A program made the translations under genes and the position numbers. This document shows positions 1 through 5,913 of a DNA stretch of 12,085 nt, piece by piece. The notes below the pieces were generated by a model. The model was given only the letters and a program-made list of their open reading frames with translations, had not been told where the DNA came from and ran no database searches. Source of the DNA: JAAYAY01 sp964429355 (lineage in GTDB: Bacteria; Planctomycetota; Planctomycetia; Pirellulales; Thermoguttaceae); assembly GCA_964429355.1 (NCBI GenBank), contig CAYSCH010000295.1, positions 1 through 12,085 of the forward strand, in the 5' to 3' direction. Positions within the stretch are counted from its first letter, which is position 1. Each line of letters opens with the position of its first letter.

Positions 1-1070
1 TCAAGAAGGTGGGTATGGACGTGGGCGGCAAGGTGCTCAAGATGCGCCGCGACGGCCACGCCCTGATCAAGATGCTTGGCGGCCGGGCGGTGCACCCCAA
101 CTGGGGTCTCCCCGGCGGCGTCAGCCGCGGCATCAATGAAGAGCAACGCAAGGAGATCGAGGCCCGCGGCCGCGAAGCGATCGAGTTCGCCAAGTTCTCC
201 CTGCAGGTCTTCGAAGACATCGTCCTGAAGAACAGCGCCTACGTGGATTTGATCACGGGGGGTGTGTACACGCATCAGACCTACAACATGGGTACGGTTG
301 ACGCGAACAACAAGGTCAACTTCTACGACGGCAAGATCCGAGTCGTCGGCCCGGACGGGAAGGAACTGGTCAAGTACGATGCCAAGGACTACCAGCAGCA
401 CATCGCCGAGCGCGTCGAGCCCTGGTCGTACCTCAAGTTCCCCTACCTCAAGGCCGTCGGGTGGAAGGGCTTTGTGGATGGGAAGGACTCGGGTGTCTAC
501 AAGTGTACGCCGCTGTCGCGATTGAACGCGGCCGACGGCATGGCGACCCCGCTGGCGCAGGAGCAGTACGAGAAGATGTACTCGACCCTGGGCGGCAAGC
601 CGGTCCATCACACGCTGGCAACGCACTGGGCGCGCCTGGTCGAATTGCTCTTTGCGACCGAGCGTTGGGTCCAACTGGCCACCGACGAGGAGATCACCAG
701 CGACAAGTTCCGCACGCTGCCGACGGAAACGCCGCGTGAAGGGATCGGCTGCGTCGAGGCTCCGCGAGGCACGCTCACACATCACTACGTGACCGACGAG
801 CGAGGCATTCTGACCCATGTGAACCTGATTGTGGGCACGACGAACAACAATGCCCCGATCTGCATGTCGGTCAAAAAGGCGGCCGAGGGACTGATCAAGA
901 AGGGGAAGGTCTCCGAGGGCCTCTTGAACATGGTGGAGATGGCCTTCCGCGCCTATGATCCGTGCTTCGGTTGTGCCACCCACAGCCTGCCGGGCCAGAT
1001 GCCGCTGGAGGTCAACCTCCGCAATCCCGCTGGAGAAGTGATCGAGAAACTCTCCCAGTACGTGGGCTGA
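1..1070 (+). CDS. NiFe-hydrogenase large (alpha) subunit, group 3 type; 5' end outside window
   Basis: This is the C-terminal ~355 residues of the catalytic subunit that splits or forms H2 at a Ni-Fe(CN)2CO centre. The reading frame is open to the first base (two Lys codons precede the GTG at 9), so roughly the first 110-130 residues, including the N-terminal RxCGxC metal ligands, lie upstream. Diagnostic C-terminal sequences are visible: 'GIGCVEAPRGTLTHHY', then 'TTNNNAPICMSVKKAA', then the DPCFGCATH motif whose two Cys codons (963-965, 972-974) bind the metal site. The 28 residues after the His (cut expected after base 983) are the tail that a dedicated protease removes once nickel is inserted, so the gene encodes an immature precursor. 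Similarity is to cytoplasmic HoxH/MvhA-like enzymes. Whether it is NAD(P)-, F420- or heterodisulfide-reductase-linked cannot be told without the neighbouring electron-transfer subunits. Confidence 0.93.
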   Translation, partial: KKVGMDVGGKVLKMRRDGHALIKMLGGRAVHPNWGLPGGVSRGINEEQRKEIEARGREAIEFAKFSLQVFEDIVLKNSAYVDLITGGVYTHQTYNMGTVDANNKVNFYDGKIRVVGPDGKELVKYDAKDYQQHIAERVEPWSYLKFPYLKAVGWKGFVDGKDSGVYKCTPLSRLNAADGMATPLAQEQYEKMYSTLGGKPVHHTLATHWARLVELLFATERWVQLATDEEITSDKFRTLPTETPREGIGCVEAPRGTLTHHYVTDERGILTHVNLIVGTTNNNAPICMSVKKAAEGLIKKGKVSEGLLNMVEMAFRAYDPCFGCATHSLPGQMPLEVNLRNPAGEVIEKLSQYVG

Positions 1071-1112
1071 TCGGCACTCTTCGTTAGAATTGGCCGGGCG
1101 ATCGACTGGTCG

Positions 1113-1122
1113 NNNNNNNNNN
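1113..1122. other. Assembly gap (10 N)
   Basis: Ten consecutive undetermined bases lie 42 nt after the hydrogenase stop and 132 nt before the protease start. A fixed short run of N is typical of scaffold joining, so the real distance and any lost sequence are unknown. Bases 1071-1254 contain no convincing gene around the gap. Confidence 0.97.
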
Positions 1123-1254
1123 ACTGCGAACCGGGATCGCAGGCGGGATGCCGCGACAGTTTCTGTCGTCCCGGACGCTTCGCGCCGGTATGGGCGAGTC
1201 GCTTGCGGCCGCTCCGCGGAAATGTCCTGTCGTGTTCGAACTCCTGACAAGCCC

Positions 1255-1728
1255 ATGAAGACGCTCATTCTTGGCCTGGGAAACTGGATTGTCGCTGACG
1301 ACAGCGTTGGCCTGCACGTGGCGGCCCGACTGCGGGAGCTTCTGGCAGGCCGTGACGACATCGATGTGGGCGAAGACTATTGGGGCGGTCTGCGCTTGAT
1401 GGAACGATTGGAGGGTTACGATCGGGCGATCGTGATCGATGCGATCATGACGGGCGCCGAGCCGGGCACGATCCACCATCTCACCCCGGCCGCGATCCCC
1501 ACCCAGCGCAGCAGTTCGGCCCACGATGTGAATCTGCCGACGGCCTTGGCGCTCGGTCGCCAAGCGGGCATCAGCCTGCCGGCCGACGAAGACATCCTGC
1601 TTGTCGGTATCGAGGCGCAGGATATACTGACGTTTACGGAAGAGTGCACTCCGGCCGTGGCGGCATCGATCCCGAAGGCCGTGGAAGAAGTGCTCAAGTT
1701 GTTGACAACCGGGAAGGCAGGTGAGTGA
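1255..1728 (+). CDS. NiFe-hydrogenase maturation endopeptidase (HycI/HoxW/HyaD family)
   Basis: This 157-residue protein has the family's usual size. Hydrogenase-specific endopeptidases recognise nickel in the precursor large subunit and cut off its C-terminal tail. It opens with MKTLILGLGNWIVADDSVG, the characteristic GxGN...DD.(V/G)G start. The three residues that ligand nickel in E. coli HycI (Asp16, Asp62, His90) fall at exactly those positions: D16 in 'VADDSVG', D62 in 'AIVIDAIMTG' and H90 in 'SSAHDVNLP'. The ATG at 1255 was chosen because the family begins here; the frame is open further 5' but runs into the N gap. It lies 184 nt after the large-subunit gene across that gap, and its natural substrate would be that subunit's 28-residue tail. 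It is followed after 53 nt by a cNMP-fold gene and then hypA/hypB, suggesting one maturation operon. Confidence 0.92.
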   Translation: MKTLILGLGNWIVADDSVGLHVAARLRELLAGRDDIDVGEDYWGGLRLMERLEGYDRAIVIDAIMTGAEPGTIHHLTPAAIPTQRSSSAHDVNLPTALALGRQAGISLPADEDILLVGIEAQDILTFTEECTPAVAASIPKAVEEVLKLLTTGKAGE

Positions 1729-1781
1729 GCGGGAGGTTTCCCGCTTCGATCCCATCTGCACGGATTACGAAGGAGACGGTC

Positions 1782-2228
1782 ATGATATCGCCTGAAGCAC
1801 TGCGTCGATACCACTACTTCGCCAATATCGGTGAACAGAGCCTGAAGGCCCTGGCGATGATCGCCGAAGAAAAGACCGTTCCCGCCGGGACGGAAATGTT
1901 CCGCGAAGGCGACCCGGCCAACACTCTGCACGTCATCACGCAGGGGGAAGTCGAGATTCGATACCTGCTGGGAACTGGCGAAGAGCGAACGGTCGATACG
2001 CTGGTCGGCGGCGAACTGCTCTGCTGGTCGGCCATGATCGAGCCTTACAAGGCCACGGCCATCGGCACGACGGTGAAGGATACTCAACTGATCTGCCTCG
2101 ATGCCCAGAAGGTTCGCGAGCTTTGCGATGCGGAGCCGCGGCTCGGTTACCAGCTCACCCAGGCGATTGCCAAATTGTTGGCCCTACGTTTGGAGAGTGC
2201 CCGGGTCCAGTTGGCCGCGGCGGACTGA
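1782..2228 (+). CDS. Stand-alone cyclic-nucleotide-binding-domain protein
   Basis: A 148-residue protein consisting almost wholly of a Crp/Fnr-type cNMP-binding beta-roll. Visible landmarks are 'VPAGTEMFREGDPANTLHVI' (residues 33-52), 'QGEVEIRYL' (54-62), and a phosphate-binding-cassette region 'GELLCWSAMIEPYKATA' (77-93), followed by helices to the end. Crp/Fnr regulators continue for ~70 more residues into a winged helix, which is absent here, so this is a sensor domain without its own DNA-binding part. The cassette is unlike the classical FGExALL...RxAT pattern: no Arg is at the usual place, Lys90 is, and Cys81 sits inside it. cAMP binding therefore cannot be assumed. The ATG at 1782 has a good ribosome site (GAAGGAGA, 1769-1776). 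The gene lies 53 nt after the hydrogenase protease and 15 nt before hypA, so a role in sensing for hydrogenase synthesis or activity is an inference from context. Confidence 0.85.
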   Translation: MISPEALRRYHYFANIGEQSLKALAMIAEEKTVPAGTEMFREGDPANTLHVITQGEVEIRYLLGTGEERTVDTLVGGELLCWSAMIEPYKATAIGTTVKDTQLICLDAQKVRELCDAEPRLGYQLTQAIAKLLALRLESARVQLAAAD

Positions 2229-2243
2229 ACGAGCGGTTGCCCG

Positions 2244-2594
2244 ATGCACGAAGTATCGATCGTCGAGGCCTTGATCGAACAAGTCGAAGGGGAAGTTGCG
2301 CGAGCTGGGGCCTCAGGTCGGGTGGCCCGGCTCGCCCTGTCCATTGGACGACTTTCGGGTGTCCAGGCAGATTCGATTCGGTTTGCCTTCCAACTGCTCA
2401 CCCCGGGCACGCTCCTGGAGGGCGCGACGCTCGAGATTGAGGAGCCACGGGCCGTCTGTGCATGCTCCAGATGTGGGGTTCGCACAGAGCTCGAAGAGTT
2501 GTCTCTTCAATGCCCAGCCTGCGGCAGTTCCGAGATTGCCCTCCAGGGCGGGCAGGAGATGCTTCTGGAGACGATCGATATTGATGAGGAGTGA
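2244..2594 (+). CDS. hypA: Hydrogenase nickel-insertion protein HypA
   Basis: This 116-residue protein matches HypA in length and architecture. HypA, with HypB, delivers nickel to the immature hydrogenase large subunit. The N-terminus is MHEVSIVEALIEQVE; His2 is the known nickel ligand of the family, which fixes the start at ATG 2244. The C-terminal half carries the structural zinc site as two CxxC pairs, Cys74/Cys77 ('CSRC') and Cys90/Cys93 ('CPAC'); an extra Cys72 lies beside the first pair. The gene follows the cNMP-fold gene by 15 nt and precedes hypB by 154 nt. That last gap is longer than expected for a tight operon and holds no further gene I can recognise. Confidence 0.95.
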   Translation: MHEVSIVEALIEQVEGEVARAGASGRVARLALSIGRLSGVQADSIRFAFQLLTPGTLLEGATLEIEEPRAVCACSRCGVRTELEELSLQCPACGSSEIALQGGQEMLLETIDIDEE

Positions 2595-2748
2595 GCGACC
2601 CTTGTCTCCTTGCCGGAAATGCGGAAGAATTGAAAAGTCCTGACAAGAAGCAGGAGTCTCCCGCAAGCATGGAAGTGTACCATTGGTGGTTTTGTTTGCG
2701 GTTCCAAGAAGTCAGCTTGTTACTCGATCCCACCGGCAGACCGCCATC

Positions 2749-3399
2749 ATGAAGATTGTTGCCGCGAAGAAGATCCTCAAAGCCAATGACCTGCTTGCCG
2801 AGGAGAACCGCCGCCGCCTGGACGCGGCGGGGGTGTTTGGTGTGAACATCGTTGGCTCCCCTGGCTGCGGGAAGACCACGTTTCTGGAGAATCTGTTTGC
2901 CCTGTTGGGCAAGGGGGTGGCGCCGGCCGTGATCGAGGGGGATATTGCCGGTTCAATCGACGCCGAACGGATCGACGCCTTGGGGGTGCCCGTCGTGCAA
3001 ATCAACACGGATGGGGCATGCCATCTGGATGCGATGATGGTGCAGGCGGCGGCTGAGAATTTCGACTTGCCGGCCATCGACGTGCTCATGATCGAGAACG
3101 TGGGCAACCTGGTCTGCACGGCCGGGTTCGACCTGGGCGAGCACCTGCGGATCGTGCTGCTGAGTGTTCCGGAAGGTCACGACAAGATTGCCAAGTACCC
3201 GGCTATCTTTCGCGGTTCCGATGCCCTGGCCATCACCAAGATCGACCTGTTGCCGCACTTTGATTTCGATGTCGCCCGGGTGAAGTCCGACATGAAGGCC
3301 CTGGCACCGGAGGCCGGCGTGTTTGAGATTTCCGCCAAGATGGGAAAGGGGATGCCTGAAATTTCAGCGTGGCTAAAGGAGCGGATGAAGGCGAAGTAG
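2749..3399 (+). CDS. hypB: Hydrogenase nickel-incorporation GTPase HypB
   Basis: This 216-residue SIMIBI-class GTPase powers or gates nickel transfer from HypA to the hydrogenase large subunit. The P-loop GSPGCGKT is at residues 36-43, the switch region 'VIEGDIAGSIDAERI' at 61-75, and the guanine-specificity motif 'TKID' at 163-166. The metal site at the dimer interface is intact: Cys91-His92 in 'DGACHLDA' and Cys123 in 'ENVGNLVC'. There is neither an N-terminal CxxCGxxE-type nickel site nor a His-rich nickel-storage stretch, so this is the short form. The ATG at 2749 begins the conserved part (MKIVAAKKILKAND). A GTG at 2683 in the same frame would add 22 unconserved residues and is less likely. 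Confidence 0.95.
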   Translation: MKIVAAKKILKANDLLAEENRRRLDAAGVFGVNIVGSPGCGKTTFLENLFALLGKGVAPAVIEGDIAGSIDAERIDALGVPVVQINTDGACHLDAMMVQAAAENFDLPAIDVLMIENVGNLVCTAGFDLGEHLRIVLLSVPEGHDKIAKYPAIFRGSDALAITKIDLLPHFDFDVARVKSDMKALAPEAGVFEISAKMGKGMPEISAWLKERMKAK

Positions 3400-3446
3400 G
3401 CCGGGTGGGGGTTGCGGCTGGCGGCGGAAGTCTCGGGGGATAGCCT

Positions 3447-3512
3447 GGACCGACCCGAAGCGAGGACAGCCGTTGTGGCCGCTGTGTCCTGGCTTGCATT
3501 TCGGGTCGATCC
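3447..3512 (+). promoter_or_regulatory. Long imperfect hairpin in the leader of the amidotransferase gene
   Basis: Outer arms 3447-3459 and 3500-3512 pair with one mismatch (core CGACCCGAA / TTCGGGTCG, flanked by GGA / TCC). Inside, AGGACA (3463-3468) pairs with TGTCCT (3485-3490). The structure occupies most of the 126-nt space between hypB and the GTG at 3526 and ends just before the probable ribosome site (GAGG, 3516-3519). No T-run follows on either strand, so it is not a standard terminator. It could be a translational control element or an mRNA-processing signal. Its function is unknown. Confidence 0.55.
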
Positions 3513-3525
3513 TGTGAGGCACCGA

Positions 3526-4149
3526 GTGATTCTGCTCATCGACAACTATGATAGTTTTGTCCACAATCTCGCGCGCTATTTCGAAAGGCTTGGGCGGGAA
3601 CCGCTGGTGGTCCGCAATACGGAGATCGATGTCGATGCGATCTGCCGGCTGGCCCCGGAGGCGATCGTGCTTTCCCCCGGTCCATGCACGCCCCGGGAGG
3701 CAGGCTGTTCGCTGGAGGTAGTTCGGTCCTTTGGCGCAAGCGTTCCGATGCTGGGCGTGTGCCTGGGTCATCAGGTGATTGCCGAAGCCTTTGGCGGCCG
3801 AATCGTGCGGGCCCGGGAGCCGGTGCATGGTCGCACCGCGTCGATACACCATGATGGACGAGGTGTCTTCATGGGGCTGCCGACTCCGTTGACCGCCTGC
3901 CGCTATCATTCTCTGACGGTCGATCCGGCGACCTTGCCCGATTGTCTGGAGATATCCGCCCTTGCCGAGGACGGCACGGTCATGGCCGTCCGCCACAGGA
4001 CGCTACCTGTCGTGGGGCTGCAGTTTCATCCCGAATCGATCCTGACCGAACATGGCTACGAACTGCTTGCCGCATTCCTGCGCCAAGCGGGGCTCCCGGT
4101 GCGGGAGCCGATCCCGGCCCAGGACTCGGAGCGGGCTCTCGCCCATTGA
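3526..4149 (+). CDS. pabA/trpG: Anthranilate / aminodeoxychorismate synthase glutamine amidotransferase (component II)
   Basis: A 207-residue class I glutamine amidotransferase. It hydrolyses glutamine and channels ammonia to a chorismate-using partner, TrpE (tryptophan) or PabB (folate). The catalytic triad is visible: Cys79 in 'MLGVCLGHQ', His168 and Glu170 in 'LQFHPES'. The N-terminus 'VILLIDNYDSFVHNLARYF' and 'LSPGPCTPREAG' are diagnostic of TrpG/PabA rather than other amidotransferases. GTG 3526 was chosen because family members start at this residue and GAGG lies 6 nt upstream; GTG 3514 would add four residues. No TrpE/PabB gene is nearby, so tryptophan and folate roles cannot be separated; many bacteria use one subunit for both. 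A strong hairpin (GGCTCCC/GGGAGCC, 4091-4109) lies inside its 3' end, without a T-run. The neighbouring hyp genes give no functional link I know of. Confidence 0.9.
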   Translation: MILLIDNYDSFVHNLARYFERLGREPLVVRNTEIDVDAICRLAPEAIVLSPGPCTPREAGCSLEVVRSFGASVPMLGVCLGHQVIAEAFGGRIVRAREPVHGRTASIHHDGRGVFMGLPTPLTACRYHSLTVDPATLPDCLEISALAEDGTVMAVRHRTLPVVGLQFHPESILTEHGYELLAAFLRQAGLPVREPIPAQDSERALAH

Positions 4150-4196
4150 CCACCGGTCGAGGACCGCGAACGAACGGAACACAGCAAAAACTCTCC

Positions 4197-5144
4197 TCAT
4201 GTCATCCAGTCGAGTGCCACATCCAGGGCAACGGCCGAATGAGTCAAGGCACCGACGCTGATCCGATCCACGCCGCTCTCGGCGATGGCCCGGATCGTGT
4301 CGAGGTTGACACCTCCCGAAGCTTCCAGTTCGACGGCGGGGTTGATTCGGTCTCGCTGCCTGACCGCTTCCCGGAGGAGTTTCGGTCCCATGTTGTCCAG
4401 GAGCACGATATCCGGGCCGGCAGGCAAGACTCGGTCGAGTTGTTCGAGCGTGTCGACTTCGATTTCCACGATCGACGGGTCAGCCGCGTGAGAGGATCGT
4501 TTGCGTGCCAGGTAGCGACGCGCCTCCTCGACCGCCTCGGCCGGGCTGAAGCGAGGTCGCCCGGCGTCGGCCTGGGCCCCCAGTGCCAGGTGGTTATCCT
4601 TGATCAGGATGGCCTCAAACAGCCCCTGCCTGTGGTTCCAGCCTCCGCCGCAACGAACGGCGTACTTTTCCAGTCGCCGCAGTCCCGGCGTGGTCTTCCG
4701 CGTGTCGTAGATACGGGCCCGGGTGCCGGCTACGGCTTCGACATACCGGCTTGTCAGAGTGGCGATGCCGGAAAGCCGGCCCATGAGATTCAGGGCGGGC
4801 CGTTCGGCCGTGAGAAGGCGCTGGGCGGGGCCTTGGACCTCGGCGACGGCCTGCCCGGCTGCGACCCGGGTTCCGTCGCCGGCGTGCGCCTGCCACTTGA
4901 GGCCCGGATCGATCCGGGCAAACACGATCTGCGCCGCATTCAGGCCGGCGATCACGCCGGCCTCGCGGGCCACGACCGCGGCCCTTCCGCACGCATCGGC
5001 GGGAATGAGGGCCAGCGAGGTGCAATCCCCTTCGTCGCCGAGGTCCTCTTCGAGCATCCGCTCGATCAGATTGCGGAGGTCCTGCTCAACGGAGTGATCC
5101 CACTCGACTTGATGAAACTCTTTAGCCAAGGCCGCTTTCTCCAA
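4197..5144 (-). CDS. nadC: Nicotinate-nucleotide pyrophosphorylase (quinolinate phosphoribosyltransferase, carboxylating)
   Basis: NadC converts quinolinate and PRPP to nicotinate mononucleotide, CO2 and PPi in de novo NAD synthesis. The protein is 315 residues, slightly longer than the usual 280-300. Recognisable signatures are 'ERPALNLMGRLSGIATLTSR', 'YDTRKTTPGLRRLEKYAV' (binds the quinolinate carboxylates), 'NHRQGL', 'EAILIKDNHL', 'IEVDTLEQ', 'VLLDNM', and the PRPP-binding C-terminal part 'ELEASGGVNLDTIRAIAESG' followed by 'VDRISVGALTHS'. There is no ATG near the N-terminus. TTG 5144 gives the quoted length, and TTG 5129 (310 residues, preceded by GGAG) is an equally fair choice. The gene is convergent with the amidotransferase gene, leaving only 47 nt between them. 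It is divergent from the helix-hairpin-helix gene, with a perfect inverted repeat 19-44 nt upstream of its start. Confidence 0.95.
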   Translation of the reverse strand: MEKAALAKEFHQVEWDHSVEQDLRNLIERMLEEDLGDEGDCTSLALIPADACGRAAVVAREAGVIAGLNAAQIVFARIDPGLKWQAHAGDGTRVAAGQAVAEVQGPAQRLLTAERPALNLMGRLSGIATLTSRYVEAVAGTRARIYDTRKTTPGLRRLEKYAVRCGGGWNHRQGLFEAILIKDNHLALGAQADAGRPRFSPAEAVEEARRYLARKRSSHAADPSIVEIEVDTLEQLDRVLPAGPDIVLLDNMGPKLLREAVRQRDRINPAVELEASGGVNLDTIRAIAESGVDRISVGALTHSAVALDVALDWMT

Positions 5145-5162
5145 CTGGGTGGACCTGGAGTA

Positions 5163-5188
5163 TTCGATTATGTTGAAGCATAATCGAA
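5163..5188. promoter_or_regulatory. Perfect 10-bp inverted repeat in the nadC / HHH divergent region
   Basis: TTCGATTATG (5163-5172), spacer TTGAAG, then CATAATCGAA (5179-5188): every position of the arms is complementary. It lies in the 74-nt space between two divergent start codons. Each arm presents CATAAT on one strand, a near-match to a -10 element: at 5179-5184 facing the HHH gene (35 nt from its ATG) and at 5172-5167 facing nadC. I see no good -35 partners. No T-run follows, so an operator or paired promoter elements are more likely than a terminator. It does not resemble the NadR, NiaR or NrtR sites that I remember. Confidence 0.6.
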
Positions 5189-5218
5189 GTGGGCGGGGAT
5201 CGGAAAGTGAGGTGACTC

Positions 5219-5626
5219 ATGTCCAGTCCGGGCGGAAACGACGGGAGTGCGGAATTGCGGCCCTTTCTCTTGCGCCGCCGGGACCAGCAGTTTCTCGCGG
5301 GCATGACGCTGATCGCCTTGCTGGCCATTGCAGGGTGGTGGTGGCAAAGCGGCGGTCCCTCCGGCCGGCTCACCGAGTGGGACCGATTATCCGGCCGTCC
5401 CACGCGTTTCCACGTGAACGTGAACACGGCGGCCTGGCCGGAACTCGCACAATTGCCGGAAATCGGGGAAATGCTCGCTCGGCAAATCATCGAAAATCGG
5501 GAGGCAGAGGGGCCGTTCCGTTCGCCGGAAGATCTCATGCGAGTCCACGGGATCGGGGAGAAAACGCTGGAACTCATGCGCCCCTATCTCAGCCCCGAGT
5601 CATGGCCCCAAGTGCCGGCCACGTGA
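5219..5626 (+). CDS. Small membrane-anchored helix-hairpin-helix (ComEA-like) protein
   Basis: The 135-residue protein has a short polar N-terminus, one transmembrane segment at about residues 25-42 (FLAGMTLIALLAIAGWWW), a linker, and a double helix-hairpin-helix domain at 65-125. 'VNVNTAAWPELAQLPEIG' followed by 'GPFRSPEDLMRVHGIGEKT' is the classic ComEA-type tandem HhH pattern, in which the two glycine hairpins (LPEIGE, VHGIGE) contact the DNA backbone. ComEA proteins bind incoming DNA at the outer face of the membrane during natural transformation. In planctomycetes such proteins often stand alone, so competence is only one possibility. ATG 5219 follows GAGG (5209-5212) by 6 nt. It is divergent from nadC, and its stop is 287 nt before uvrB. 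No competence genes neighbour it. Confidence 0.88.
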   Translation: MSSPGGNDGSAELRPFLLRRRDQQFLAGMTLIALLAIAGWWWQSGGPSGRLTEWDRLSGRPTRFHVNVNTAAWPELAQLPEIGEMLARQIIENREAEGPFRSPEDLMRVHGIGEKTLELMRPYLSPESWPQVPAT

Positions 5627-5667
5627 TGGCAGGTATGCTGCACGGCTGAGGGAGTGCCGTCCCCCCT

Positions 5668-5697
5668 TTGCCGGACAGGGCTCCGCGGGCGTAGAAT
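5668..5697 (+). promoter_or_regulatory. Sigma-70-like promoter upstream of uvrB
   Basis: TTGCCG (5668-5673), 18-nt spacer, TAGAAT (5692-5697). Transcription would start near 5704, about 210 nt before the uvrB GTG. The space 5627-5913 otherwise holds a short palindrome (GGCACGTGCC, 5813-5822) and no gene I can support. No LexA-type operator was recognised. Confidence 0.5.
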
Positions 5698-5913
5698 GAT
5701 TTGCTTCGCCACTTTGCTCTCTTGGCATTCAGGATCGGTCAGCAAGAGCCCGTCCAGCATGGGTCGAGGGAACACCGGGGCGGAACGCGATGGCTAGCCT
5801 GGAATTGCGGCAGGCACGTGCCGCGCGATCTCCACCGGTCCATCGGTTGGTTCATTGGGCGGAAGTGGCACCCCTTTTCGATACTCGCAGCCGGGCGAGG
5901 GAGAGAGTCGATC

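Noticed and set aside
4154..4166. Hairpin CGGTC-GAG-GACCG as shared terminator between amidotransferase and nadC
   Set aside because: The stem is only 5 bp and no T-run follows on either strand.
3942..5183. Long plus-strand open frame of 413 codons
   Set aside because: It lies antisense to nadC, which has clear family motifs on the minus strand; the plus translation shows no recognisable domain.
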